Below are positions 1 through 5,489 of a DNA stretch of 6,014 bases, in pieces; position 1 is the stretch's first letter, and each line of letters starts with the position of its first letter. Made by a program: the position numbers and the translations under genes. The notes beneath the pieces are model-generated. The model was given only the letters and a program-made list of their open reading frames with translations, ran no database searches and had not been told where the DNA came from. The DNA comes from CAYPQL01 sp964412905 (GTDB lineage: Bacteria > Patescibacteriota > Minisyncoccia > JAHIHE01 > JAGLIN01), in contig CAYPQL010000060.1 in NCBI GenBank assembly GCA_964412905.1, forward strand, positions 1-6,014, written 5' to 3'.

Positions 1-519
1 AACAAAAAAACAAAACTTCTTTTTGCGGGAAATCTTACCAAAAGAAAAGGTGTTGATTTACTGCCTCAAATTATGAGTAAATTGGGAAATAATTATGAAT
101 TATATTTTACTTCTGGGAAAAGAACCAAAATTCCGAAAGAATTAAAATCAAAAAATATAATTTCACTTGGAAGGTTAAATAATAAAAAACTTTTAGAAGA
201 ATATAGCAAATGCGATATATTCTTGCTTCCTTCGAGGCTAGAGGGTTTTGGATATAGCGCAGTTGAAGCAATGGCTTGCGGAAAACCTGTCGTGGTTACG
301 AATTATTCTGCCTTAAGCGAAATAATAAAAAACAAAGAAAATGGATATTTATGCGAGATTAACAATGTTGATGATTTTGTAGATAAAATAAGAATAATTA
401 AAAAAAGATTAAACACTGGCGAAAACTTTTTGAGCAATTGTGACTATGTGAAAAATAATTTTTCTTTGGAGATGATGATAGAAAAATATAAAGCATTTTA
501 TAATTCAGTAAAATTGTAA
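1..519 (+). CDS. GT4-family glycosyltransferase, C-terminal part (5' end cut by window)
   Basis: The frame is open from base 1, so the ATG at 73 is an internal methionine and the gene begins upstream of the window. The visible 172 residues are the C-terminal, nucleotide-sugar-binding Rossmann domain of a GT-B fold enzyme of the glycosyl transferases group 1 (GT4) type. It opens with LLFAGNLTKRKGVDLL, the usual strand-G-x-L...KG(V)D start of this domain. It carries the E-x7-E signature in EGFGYSAVEAMACGKPVV (E81 and E89 counted from base 1), which in the family contacts the sugar-nucleotide donor. The tail is a helical segment ending in a lysine-rich stretch. The enzyme should transfer a sugar from an activated donor to a growing surface glycan at the cytoplasmic membrane face; donor and acceptor cannot be read from sequence. 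Only 2 nt separate its TAA from the next gene, so the two are probably co-transcribed. Confidence 0.93.
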   Translation, partial: NKKTKLLFAGNLTKRKGVDLLPQIMSKLGNNYELYFTSGKRTKIPKELKSKNIISLGRLNNKKLLEEYSKCDIFLLPSRLEGFGYSAVEAMACGKPVVVTNYSALSEIIKNKENGYLCEINNVDDFVDKIRIIKKRLNTGENFLSNCDYVKNNFSLEMMIEKYKAFYNSVKL

Positions 520-521
520 AT

Positions 522-1424
522 ATGAATAAGCCATTTTTTAGTATAATTTTGCCAACTTATAATCGTCTTTATTCTCTTAAAAAGATTTTTCTGCCCAGCT
601 TAGAAAAACAAAGTTTTTCAGATTATGAATTAATTATTATTGACGATGGAAGCGACGATGGCACAAAAGAATATTTTAAAAACGACGAGTCTAAAAAAAC
701 TTTTAAAAACTGCAGTGAGAGATTGAAGTATATAAGGAATGATAATAATAAGGGAGCGCCGGCAAGTAGAAATAAGGGAGCATCTCTAGCTATGGCGAAT
801 TGGCTATGGATTGTTGAGGATGACATTCAAGTTGATGATATTAATTTTCTAAAAAAATCAAAGAATATTATCCTTAAGTTAAATAACGATATTGGCGCAG
901 TAAGTCCAAAAAGATATGAACCAATTATGACTGGCTATTATACAAATCCTAAAAATAGTCATACAAGACTTGGGATATTAAGTGGAGAAATTTATTTAGA
1001 TCCTAATCAGGAATATTCTGGATATGTTTCAACTACTCATGGTTCTGTTTTTATTAAAAGAAAAATCTTCAATGAATTTCAGGAAGACGAGAAGTTATTT
1101 TATGGCAATACCTACAGAGACGAATCGGATTTGTATTTTCAAATAGTAAAAGCCGGTTATAAAATATATTATTGCGGAGACATTCTAAAAATTACTCATA
1201 GAAATGACCTTGCGCAATATGGCGGACAAAAAAAAGTAAGGACACAAAGTTTATTAAAACGAAAAATAATGATTTTTAAAAATCATTATTTATATTTAAA
1301 TAAAAATTATAGTTTTTCGCAAATTCGCATTTTATTTTTTATTTTTATCAGAGGAATAAGATATTTTTCAAACATTAAACAATTGGAATTTATTAGACTT
1401 TTTTTATCATATATTAAACTATAA
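522..1424 (+). CDS. GT2-family glycosyltransferase
   Basis: This complete 300-residue protein has a GT-A fold N-terminal domain. It begins FFSIILPTYNR (residues 5-15), followed by the nucleotide-binding IIIDDGSDDGT (38-48). A N-x-G-A-P-A-S-R-N-K-G segment (76-86) is typical just before the metal-binding site, and the DXD equivalent is E99-D100-D101 in WIVEDDIQ. After HGSVFIKR (173-180), RDESDLYFQIVKAGYKI (199-215) occupies the place of the acceptor/catalytic-base region. The last 35 residues are hydrophobic and basic and probably associate with the membrane rather than forming a clear bundle. The family inverts configuration at the donor sugar; the substrate is unknown. The start 2 nt after the previous stop has no Shine-Dalgarno sequence, so translation probably depends on coupling. 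Between a GT4 enzyme and a flippase, the role is most likely assembly of a surface polysaccharide or glycoprotein glycan. Confidence 0.93.
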   Translation: MNKPFFSIILPTYNRLYSLKKIFLPSLEKQSFSDYELIIIDDGSDDGTKEYFKNDESKKTFKNCSERLKYIRNDNNKGAPASRNKGASLAMANWLWIVEDDIQVDDINFLKKSKNIILKLNNDIGAVSPKRYEPIMTGYYTNPKNSHTRLGILSGEIYLDPNQEYSGYVSTTHGSVFIKRKIFNEFQEDEKLFYGNTYRDESDLYFQIVKAGYKIYYCGDILKITHRNDLAQYGGQKKVRTQSLLKRKIMIFKNHYLYLNKNYSFSQIRILFFIFIRGIRYFSNIKQLEFIRLFLSYIKL

Positions 1425-1426
1425 GA

Positions 1427-1471
1427 ATGAAAGTATTACTATTTTTTATTTATAATCAGCTTATTAAATGA
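1427..1471 (+). CDS. 14-codon ORF overlapping the flippase start (possible coupling peptide or gene remnant)
   Basis: An ATG 2 nt after the GT2 stop opens a 14-codon frame, MKVLLFFIYNQLIK. Its TGA (1469-1471) overlaps the flippase ATG (1468-1470) as ATGA. The flippase start has no Shine-Dalgarno sequence (upstream bases are TCAGCTTATTAA), so a ribosome finishing this frame could re-initiate on the flippase. MKVLLFF also resembles the first strand of many glycosyltransferases, so it could be the stub of a deleted gene. Such a short frame can occur by chance, so confidence is low. Confidence 0.25.
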   Translation: MKVLLFFIYNQLIK

Positions 1472-2913
1472 CTATAGCAGATAAGCTCAGATATTATCTA
1501 ACCCAGAACAACGCTCCAAATCAAACTATATTTAAAAACACTTTCTGGCTTTTTCTGGCTGAATTTTTCAGAAGCGGGATTAGATTTTTGGTTCAAATAC
1601 TTATCGCCAGAAAACTGGGGGCGGAGGGATTCGGGCTTTTCGCGTTCGCGCTAAGCTTTGCGGGGATTTTTGCTTTTTTGGCGGACTTTGGATTTTCCAC
1701 TTTGGTTTTGAGAAATATTGCGCGCGACAAAACGGAAATGAAAGAATATTTTGACAATATCATATTCATCAAAACAGTTTTGGGCATAGCTGTTTTTTTG
1801 TTGATTATTTTTTCCGCTCAATTATTATCTTTTGACAGTTCAACAAATATTTTAATTTATCTAGCCGGAGCCGTTGCTATCATAAACACTTTCTCAGATT
1901 TTTTCCGCTCTTTTTTTCGCGCGTTTGAAAAGATGCAATGGGAGGCGTTTAGCAAAATAGCAGAAGGAATATTATTGGCTCTGGTAATTGGATTTTTAAT
2001 TTTTAACAATGCCGGTTTGAAGGAAATATTCTATGGATACATCTTCGCTGAAGTAATAATTTTAATCGTAAATTTACTTATTCTAAAACTTAGATTTTTA
2101 AAAGAAGGGTTATTTAAAAAATATAAGATAAATCGCGGTAAAATAAAATATATTTTAAAAGAAAGCGCGCCTCTGGTTTTCTCGGCGGTTTTTATTTCAA
2201 TTTATTATTATATAGATCAAATAATGCTTGGGATTATTTCAACTAAAACAGACTTGGGTTATTATAGCGCTGCCCAGCGGATTGTCTATGGTTTGTCAAT
2301 GTTTTATATGATTATTGCAATCAGTTTTTCTCCGCAAATAACTTATTTTTTCAAAGAAGACAAAAAACAATTAAAGCTTCTTTTAGAAAAAATGAATAGA
2401 ATTATGCTGGCAATCGCCATTCCAATCGGCATTGGCGGGACTGTTTTTGCGCCGGAAATTATTAATTTTATTTTTGGCAATGAATACGCGAGGTCAATTC
2501 TGGCCTTTCAAATTTTAATTTGGTCGCAGGCGATTGTTTTCGTCAGCGCTTGCTATGGCAATGCTTTGATTATGTGCAACAAACAAGATAAATATTTATA
2601 CGGAGTTGCTTTAGGAGCTATAATAAATATAATTCTAAATTATATTCTTATCATTAAATATTCCCTTTACGGAGCCTCTGTCGCGACAGTTATAACGCAA
2701 ATAGTGATTTTTATTTATATGCATAAAATATTGAATAAAAATATAATAAAAATCAATTTTTATCAATACATCGCAAAGCCTCTTCTGGCTTCATCGGCTA
2801 TAATATTAACTTTATTTTATTTCAGAGAAAATTTTCATATTATTATTTTAATATTATTCGGAGCAATATTTTATTTCTCTTTACTTTTCAAAATTCTGAA
2901 ATTCAAAATCTAA
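1468..2913 (+). CDS. Wzx-type polysaccharide flippase (MOP superfamily)
   Basis: This 481-residue integral membrane protein is within the usual 400-500 range of polysaccharide-transporter flippases (RfbX/Wzx, PST branch of the MOP superfamily). Hydrophobic segments run through the whole length, about 12-14 of them. The N-terminal part shows the family pattern of an amphipathic lead-in, a first helix, then IARKLGAEGFGLFAFA (46-61) and a following helix ending FADFGFS-like (LADFGFSTLVLRNIA, 71-85). The second half begins with helices around YIDQIMLG...GYYSAAQRI (248-272), another common family signature. It should move a lipid-linked oligosaccharide from the cytoplasmic to the outer face of the membrane, using the glycans built by the two upstream glycosyltransferases. 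The first quarter of the gene is visibly richer in G and C than the transferase genes. The start is supported by the ATGA junction and by the family-typical length before the first helix. The C-terminus ends in a basic hydrophobic segment, just ahead of a terminator. Confidence 0.95.
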   Translation: MTIADKLRYYLTQNNAPNQTIFKNTFWLFLAEFFRSGIRFLVQILIARKLGAEGFGLFAFALSFAGIFAFLADFGFSTLVLRNIARDKTEMKEYFDNIIFIKTVLGIAVFLLIIFSAQLLSFDSSTNILIYLAGAVAIINTFSDFFRSFFRAFEKMQWEAFSKIAEGILLALVIGFLIFNNAGLKEIFYGYIFAEVIILIVNLLILKLRFLKEGLFKKYKINRGKIKYILKESAPLVFSAVFISIYYYIDQIMLGIISTKTDLGYYSAAQRIVYGLSMFYMIIAISFSPQITYFFKEDKKQLKLLLEKMNRIMLAIAIPIGIGGTVFAPEIINFIFGNEYARSILAFQILIWSQAIVFVSACYGNALIMCNKQDKYLYGVALGAIINIILNYILIIKYSLYGASVATVITQIVIFIYMHKILNKNIIKINFYQYIAKPLLASSAIILTLFYFRENFHIIILILFGAIFYFSLLFKILKFKI

Positions 2914-2930
2914 AATAAGAAACTACAACC

Positions 2931-2964
2931 AAAAAAAAGAAAGGCTCTCAAAGCCTTTCTTTTA
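2931..2964. terminator. Bidirectional Rho-independent terminator between flippase and hepT
   Basis: Arms AAAAGAAAGGCT (2935-2946) and AGCCTTTCTTTT (2952-2963) form a perfect 12-bp stem with loop CTCAA. The stem is flanked by a run of eight A (U in the minus transcript) on the left and TTTT on the right. It lies between convergent genes: 18 nt after the flippase stop and about 65 nt after the hepT stop on the other strand, so it can end both transcripts. An identical core recurs at 3975-4006. Confidence 0.88.
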
Positions 2965-3028
2965 AATTTTTATTTCCATAACTATTGATTTTCCAAATTA
3001 TCAAACTGTATCGCAAACAAATCTGTTA

Positions 3029-3454
3029 TTATTCCTTTTCCATAAAATTATTGATTATTTTCATATACATCTTAAAATCATCAATATTTTTTCTGAATTT
3101 TTCAATAAACAAATTTTTATCCAGTTCTTCGTAGCGATGAACGATCCTGTTTCTCATTCCGACTACTGGCGCTATTTTTTGCGCGAATTCCAAGGGCAGA
3201 ATTTTGTTTTCTCCCAGAATATAAAAAGTGCTTTGAAAATCTTCCGGAATTTTTAAGTCTAATTCCTTAATAAAATGCTGATTGATGTCAATCATTTCGT
3301 CAACTATCAGCTGAAGCAGCCTTTCGGCTGTATGAAGTTTGGTAAAATCCTTTTTAATTTCTTCGTCTGAAGATTTAAATAAATTTTCTGTTTCTGTTAA
3401 ATAATCAAGAATTCTATCTAATTTTTGCTTGACAAATGTTTTTTCAAAAGTCAT
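3029..3454 (-). CDS. hepT: HepT-like HEPN toxin ribonuclease (DUF86 family)
   Basis: This 141-residue, all-helical protein carries the HEPN RNase motif R-x4-H-x-Y as RNRIVHRY (R101, H106, Y108) near the C-terminal helix, where it lies in HepT/DUF86 toxins. Helical segments rich in Lys and Glu precede it, and the length is normal for the family (about 130-145). In studied HEPN/MNT pairs the HepT dimer cleaves RNA, and the partner MNT protein neutralises it by attaching AMP to the tyrosine of this motif. That tyrosine is present here, so both toxin activity and this mode of control are plausible. The gene follows mntA with a 4-nt ATGA overlap, ensuring coupled synthesis. All motif residues are intact, with no frameshift. 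The RNA target is unknown. It could also act as a phage-defence module, as proposed for some HEPN/MNT pairs. Confidence 0.9.
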   Translation of the reverse strand: MTFEKTFVKQKLDRILDYLTETENLFKSSDEEIKKDFTKLHTAERLLQLIVDEMIDINQHFIKELDLKIPEDFQSTFYILGENKILPLEFAQKIAPVVGMRNRIVHRYEELDKNLFIEKFRKNIDDFKMYMKIINNFMEKE

Positions 3455-3849
3455 AAATTTTTAATTAAATCATTAATTCTCTCAGATCTTTTTTGATATA
3501 ATGGCTTGGCTTCAATATACTTTTTGAAAGCGTAAGATCTGAGATAATAAAAAAGAAGAGGATCATCCGCGTATAAAATTCGGCAGTTTTGAAAAATAGA
3601 GTAAAATAAAAACGGCGGAGCTTTTTTTAGATTTACCAAGTCAATCTTTTCGCTTTCAAAAATCGGCATCAAGCCGCAAATTAGCTTTGCTTCTTCTTCT
3701 AAATCTAAATCTTTTTTAGATAAATAAGCAACATCAAAATCGCTTTCTTTGTGTAGAAATTTTTTTTTGCCAATTCTTGAGCCGAACAGTAAAAGCAGTT
3801 TCAGATTATATTTTTTCGCTATTTCCTGCAACTTTTTAATGTTTTCCAT
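3451..3849 (-). CDS. mntA: MntA-like minimal nucleotidyltransferase antitoxin
   Basis: This 132-residue protein of the minimal nucleotidyltransferase family (pol beta-like fold) is the expected partner of the HEPN gene. The catalytic signature is LLFGSR (20-25) followed by D37-F-D39, i.e. G-S-x12-D-x-D, slightly longer than the common G-S-x10-D-x-D. A third acidic position is likely D70 in EKIDLVNL. A leading helix (residues 2-14) and a helical C-terminal tail with YIEAKPLYQKRSERI complete the fold. In characterised systems the enzyme uses ATP to AMPylate the toxin's motif tyrosine. The antitoxin gene comes first and overlaps the toxin by ATGA, so the antitoxin is translated first. The start is fixed by the promoter, whose -10 box ends 6 nt before the ATG, and by the family-typical spacing to the GSR motif. 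No Shine-Dalgarno sequence is present. Confidence 0.9.
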   Translation of the reverse strand: MENIKKLQEIAKKYNLKLLLLFGSRIGKKKFLHKESDFDVAYLSKKDLDLEEEAKLICGLMPIFESEKIDLVNLKKAPPFLFYSIFQNCRILYADDPLLFYYLRSYAFKKYIEAKPLYQKRSERINDLIKNL

Positions 3850-3855
3850 ATTTGA

Positions 3856-3884
3856 AGCATATCAAATCGCGAATAAAAAGTCAA
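3856..3884 (-). promoter_or_regulatory. mntA-hepT promoter, predicted leaderless
   Basis: On the minus strand, TTGACT (3884-3879) and TATGCT (3861-3856) are separated by exactly 17 bp, close to the sigma-70 consensus. Only 6 nt lie between the -10 box and the mntA ATG. Transcription should therefore start at, or one base from, the A of the ATG, giving an mRNA without a leader. This agrees with the absence of a ribosome-binding site. Confidence 0.7.
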
Positions 3885-3901
3885 TTTAATCTAATGTTAT
3901 G

Positions 3902-3945
3902 TAGATACAATATAGTTAACAAAATTGTTAACTATATTGTATCTA
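3902..3945. repeat. 44-bp palindrome upstream of mntA (operator candidate)
   Basis: TAGATACAATATAGTTAAC (3902-3920) is followed by AAAATT and then its exact reverse complement (3927-3945). Two further A-T pairs form inside the centre, leaving two unpaired bases. It lies 17 bp upstream of the mntA -35 box, between the two divergently placed transcripts' outer signals. The AT-rich stem and lack of a T tract argue against a terminator. A dimeric-regulator binding site is the simplest reading; a mobile-element end or cruciform-forming site is possible. Confidence 0.85.
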
Positions 3946-3974
3946 TAAAATTTAATGAGAAAAGATAATCAATC

Positions 3975-4007
3975 AAAAAAAGAAAGGCTCTCAAAGCCTT
4001 TCTTTTT
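3975..4007. terminator. Terminator of the pilin 1 gene, duplicate of the one at 2931
   Basis: Arms AAAAAGAAAGGCT (3977-3989) and AGCCTTTCTTTTT (3995-4007) form a 13-bp stem with loop CTCAA. Read on the minus strand, the hairpin lies 22 nt after the pilin 1 stop and ends in seven T, a good intrinsic terminator for the pilin transcript. Bases 3975-4006 are identical to 2932-2963. Confidence 0.85.
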
Positions 4008-4029
4008 AAATGTAAATATTTTGCGTGTA

Positions 4030-4395
4030 TTAGGTTGTCAGAATGACGGTAGAAACAACGATTACTATAGCGTAGGCAAGACCGGCGATTACGATTCCGA
4101 TAATACCATAAGAGATGGTTTTTTTTGCCGCGCCAACAGCATCTTCGTTTCCTCCTGCGGTAAGATATTGAACGCCTCCATAGATGATTACCAGGGTGGC
4201 GATAATCGCGATAAAACCCAAAATCCAGTTGGTAACATTCATAATAGCTTGTCTGATGTCAGTAGGAACTCCGCTTGGTTTGCATTCTGCTCCCCAAGCT
4301 GAACCAGTATAAGCGGCGCTAGCTATGCTCGTGCTGTAAGCCATTGCATAGGCTATCAATGATGAGACAGAAATCCCTTTGATTAAATTTTTCAT
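4030..4395 (-). CDS. VirB2/TrbC-like pilin, paralogue 1 (strong RBS)
   Basis: This 121-residue secreted pilin-like protein has a signal peptide at residues 1-27 with likely cleavage after A25-S26-A27. A short extracytoplasmic stretch with a single cysteine (C38) follows. Helix 1 (about 55-77) is TNWILGFIAIIATLVIIYGG, then a loop TAGGNEDAVGAAKK, then helix 2 (about 93-119). This is the layout of VirB2/TrbC pilins of type IV secretion and conjugation systems, and of the T4SS-pilin family seen in CPR genomes. By hand alignment it shares 35 of 58 core positions with the next upstream paralogue. I chose the ATG at 4395 over the GTG at 4404, because that GTG lies inside the Shine-Dalgarno sequence. 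It is last in the array and followed by a terminator. It lacks the GD of the loop (GN instead). No secretion ATPase or VirB4-type gene is visible nearby, so assembly into a pilus is inferred. Confidence 0.85.
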   Translation of the reverse strand: MKNLIKGISVSSLIAYAMAYSTSIASAAYTGSAWGAECKPSGVPTDIRQAIMNVTNWILGFIAIIATLVIIYGGVQYLTAGGNEDAVGAAKKTISYGIIGIVIAGLAYAIVIVVSTVILTT

Positions 4396-4400
4396 TTTTT

Positions 4401-4409
4401 TCACCCCCT
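4401..4409 (-). promoter_or_regulatory. Strong Shine-Dalgarno of pilin 1
   Basis: The minus strand reads AGGGGGTGA, then five A, then ATG (4395). This matches the 16S anti-SD complement AGGAGGTGA at all but one position and decides the start codon. None of the other gene starts in the window has a comparable sequence. Confidence 0.75.
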
Positions 4410-4430
4410 TTCTTGTTTTATGAGTTAAAC

Positions 4431-4436
4431 TTTATA
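4431..4436 (-). promoter_or_regulatory. Possible -10 box of pilin 1
   Basis: TATAAA on the minus strand lies 35 nt upstream of the ATG, which would give a leader of roughly 29 nt carrying the Shine-Dalgarno sequence. No convincing -35 box is found at 16-18 bp. The call rests on the -10 match and position only. Confidence 0.3.
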
Positions 4437-4470
4437 CACATTACACAACAAATAATATTAAAATTTTCTA

Positions 4471-4580
4471 TTTGTCATCCTGAACTTGTTTCAGGATCTT
4501 CTTATGATTAAGGCTATATTTTGTTTATTCAAACCAAGCGTAGCATACAGTAGATTCTGAAATAAATTCAGAATGACAAA
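4471..4580. repeat. REPIN-like palindromic element, copy A
   Basis: Two 29-bp units face each other, 4471-4499 and 4552-4580, identical at 25 of 29 positions when one is inverted. Each unit is itself a hairpin: ATCCTGAA/TTCAGGAT with loop CTTGT on the left, ATTCTGAA/TTCAGAAT with loop ATAAA on the right. The third stem pair is C-G in one and T-A in the other. A 52-bp spacer separates them. The element lies 11 nt beyond the 3' end of pilin 2, where it could protect or end its mRNA, and upstream of pilin 1. A second, inverted copy is at 5877-6014. Confidence 0.85.
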
Positions 4581-4591
4581 ATAATTTCCAA

Positions 4592-4942
4592 TTATACTAA
4601 TATCTTTGACACTATTATATTTACTATGGCATAAGCTAAAGCCGCAATGACCAATCCCATAAGCGCGTAGGTTACCGTCTTTTTTCCGCTTTCCATCCTG
4701 CTTTCATCGCCTATGGAAGTCAGATACTGTACTCCGCCCCAAATTATAAACAAAACGGCAATCATAGAAATAAATCCCAAAACCCAATTAGTCAAATTCA
4801 TCAAGCCTTTCTCAAGGTCTTGAGGAACTTTGTTTGGCGCCGGAGGAGAGCCCCATTTACTTGCCGCTATTGCCAAATTTACCGCCAGAAAACAATAAAC
4901 AGCGCTTATAGTTGCTATTGATTTTGTTTTGTTTATTTTCAT
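4592..4942 (-). CDS. VirB2/TrbC-like pilin, paralogue 2
   Basis: This 116-residue member of the pilin array has a basic N-terminus and hydrophobic signal peptide to about residue 26 (A24-I25-A26 cleavage site). A proline-rich extracytoplasmic stretch WGSPPAPNKVP follows. Helix 1 (about 51-74) contains LTNWVLGF and VLFIIWGGVQYLT, the charged loop is SIGDESRMESGKK (76-88), and helix 2 (about 89-113) contains YALMGLVIA and LAYAIV. It is closest to pilin 1 (NW-LGF and GGVQYLT shared) among the four. The likely role is a secreted, membrane-inserted subunit that polymerises into a filament or channel; which paralogue is the major subunit cannot be read from sequence. No Shine-Dalgarno sequence precedes the ATG. 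Its 3' end abuts REPIN-like element A, and a 28-bp palindrome lies upstream. A holin-like protein is a less likely alternative, because of the signal peptide and VirB2 topology. Confidence 0.85.
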   Translation of the reverse strand: MKINKTKSIATISAVYCFLAVNLAIAASKWGSPPAPNKVPQDLEKGLMNLTNWVLGFISMIAVLFIIWGGVQYLTSIGDESRMESGKKTVTYALMGLVIAALAYAIVNIIVSKILV

Positions 4943-4967
4943 AATGATGATAATTAATTAGTTTTTC

Positions 4968-4986
4968 AGCGCATATATGAAGCGCT
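4968..4986. repeat. Short GC hairpin upstream of pilin 2
   Basis: AGCGC (4968-4972) pairs with GCGCT (4982-4986) around a 9-nt loop, followed on the + strand by TTTT. A + strand terminator here would have no gene to serve, so this is more likely part of the promoter region or chance. The stem is only 5 bp. Confidence 0.35.
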
Positions 4987-4998
4987 TTTTGTAGACAA
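4970..4998 (-). promoter_or_regulatory. Possible promoter of pilin 2
   Basis: TTGTCT (4998-4993) and TATGCG (4975-4970) lie 17 bp apart on the minus strand, resembling the mntA promoter TTGACT-17-TATGCT. Transcription would start about 20 nt before the ATG. The -35 box lies inside one arm of the palindrome at 4991-5018. The -10 box is weak at its last base. Confidence 0.35.
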
Positions 4999-5018
4999 CA
5001 TTCGCGAATGTCGTCTAC
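4991..5018. repeat. 28-bp near-perfect palindrome between pilins 2 and 3
   Basis: GTAGACAACATTCG is followed directly by CGAATGTCGTCTAC. Thirteen of fourteen pairs match; the exception is A4997 opposite C5012. It is GC-richer than its surroundings and lies in the 114-bp gap between pilin 3's stop and pilin 2's start. It could be an operator overlapping the pilin 2 -35 region, or a single REP-type repeat. Neither side has the T tract of a terminator directly after the stem on the minus strand. Confidence 0.75.
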
Positions 5019-5056
5019 GCTTGATATAAACATTGAAATTCCATGGCGATAAATTG

Positions 5057-5410
5057 CTAACTTTTAAGTATCACGGTTGTTATGACTTTTACGAAAGCGT
5101 AGCCAAGCCCCGCGACAAACAATCCGATCATAGCGTAGTATATTATTTTTTTTGCCGATTCCGCTTTTTGGTCGTCTCCCGAGGAAAATATATAATTAAT
5201 TCCGCCCCAAATTATAAATAAAACCGAGAGCAATCCAGTGAGCCACAAAAGCCAGTCGGTCAAATTCAGAATTCCAGCTCTGATATCGTCCGGGAGGTTA
5301 AAAACATTAGCGGGAACTTTCCATTGAGCGCTTGCTTTTCCCGCAAGGCCTAATGTCAAAATAACTAAAAACGAATACGCGGATAAAATTGATAATTTAT
5401 TTTTTTTCAT
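5057..5410 (-). CDS. VirB2/TrbC-like pilin, paralogue 3
   Basis: This 117-residue pilin has the clearest signal peptide of the four: MKKNK, a hydrophobic core, and A26-S27-A28 before Q29. The mature segment WKVPANVFNLPDDIRAGI leads to helix 1 (about 51-74: TDWLLWLTGLLSVLFIIWGG), the loop SSGDDQKAESAKK (76-88) and helix 2 (about 89-114). Predicted topology matches VirB2, with both termini outside and the charged loop inside. It shares the SSGD-x-QK-x-E-x-A loop with pilin 4 and the VLFIIWGG helix with pilin 2. It has an extra tryptophan in place of the glycine found after NW-x-L in the others. The stop codon is TAG, the only one in the window. The ATG is 7 nt from a good -10 box, so the mRNA is probably leaderless and this gene has its own promoter inside the array. 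Confidence 0.87.
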   Translation of the reverse strand: MKKNKLSILSAYSFLVILTLGLAGKASAQWKVPANVFNLPDDIRAGILNLTDWLLWLTGLLSVLFIIWGGINYIFSSGDDQKAESAKKIIYYAMIGLFVAGLGYAFVKVITTVILKS

Positions 5411-5417
5411 TATGTTT

Positions 5418-5446
5418 ATTATTACACCTTTTTATTATTTGGTCAA
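5418..5446 (-). promoter_or_regulatory. Pilin 3 promoter, predicted leaderless
   Basis: On the minus strand, TTGACC (5446-5441) is followed by TAATAAT (5424-5418), with a spacer of 16 bp to TAATAA or 17 bp to AATAAT. Seven nucleotides separate the box from the ATG at 5410, so transcription should begin at or one base from the start codon. An AAGGTG further upstream is too far (about 14 nt) to act as a ribosome-binding site. Confidence 0.6.
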
Positions 5447-5455
5447 ATGGAGAAT

Positions 5456-5486
5456 GGTAATTTGTAAATTGTAATTGGTAATTTGG
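5456..5486. repeat. Short degenerate AT-rich direct repeats
   Basis: GGTAATTTG occurs at 5456-5464 and again at 5478-5486 (5477 adds one more G), with the related GTAAATTG and TAATTGG between. This is an imperfect tandem of a 6-9 bp unit in the gap between pilins 4 and 3. It may be a slippage-generated sequence, and I see no gene or terminator in it. Confidence 0.5.
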
Positions 5487-5489
5487 ATT

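Noticed and set aside
73..75. ATG at 73 as the start of the first glycosyltransferase
   Set aside because: The frame is open upstream to base 1 and those residues are the conserved first strand and KG(V)D motif of the GT4 C-terminal domain.
623..826. Minus-strand open frame of 67 codons inside the GT2 gene
   Set aside because: It lies antisense to the well-conserved DDGSDDGT-EDD core of a clear GT2 enzyme; its composition is serine/leucine-rich as expected of a shadow frame.
1593..1787. Minus-strand open frame of 64 codons inside the flippase gene
   Set aside because: Antisense to conserved flippase helices, with no ribosome-binding site or own context.
3955..4302. Plus-strand open frame of 115 codons
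   Set aside because: It runs through the hairpin terminator and then antisense to pilin 1, whose signal peptide, motifs and RBS are convincing.
4396..4404. GTG at 4404 as the start of pilin 1
   Set aside because: The GTG is part of the Shine-Dalgarno AGGGGGTGA, correctly spaced for the ATG at 4395.
4991..5018. Palindrome as the terminator of pilin 3
   Set aside because: On the minus strand the stem is followed by AAAAAG, not a T tract.
5033..5221. Plus-strand open frame antisense to pilin 3
   Set aside because: It covers the conserved helix and loop region of pilin 3 in reverse and its product resembles no family I know.
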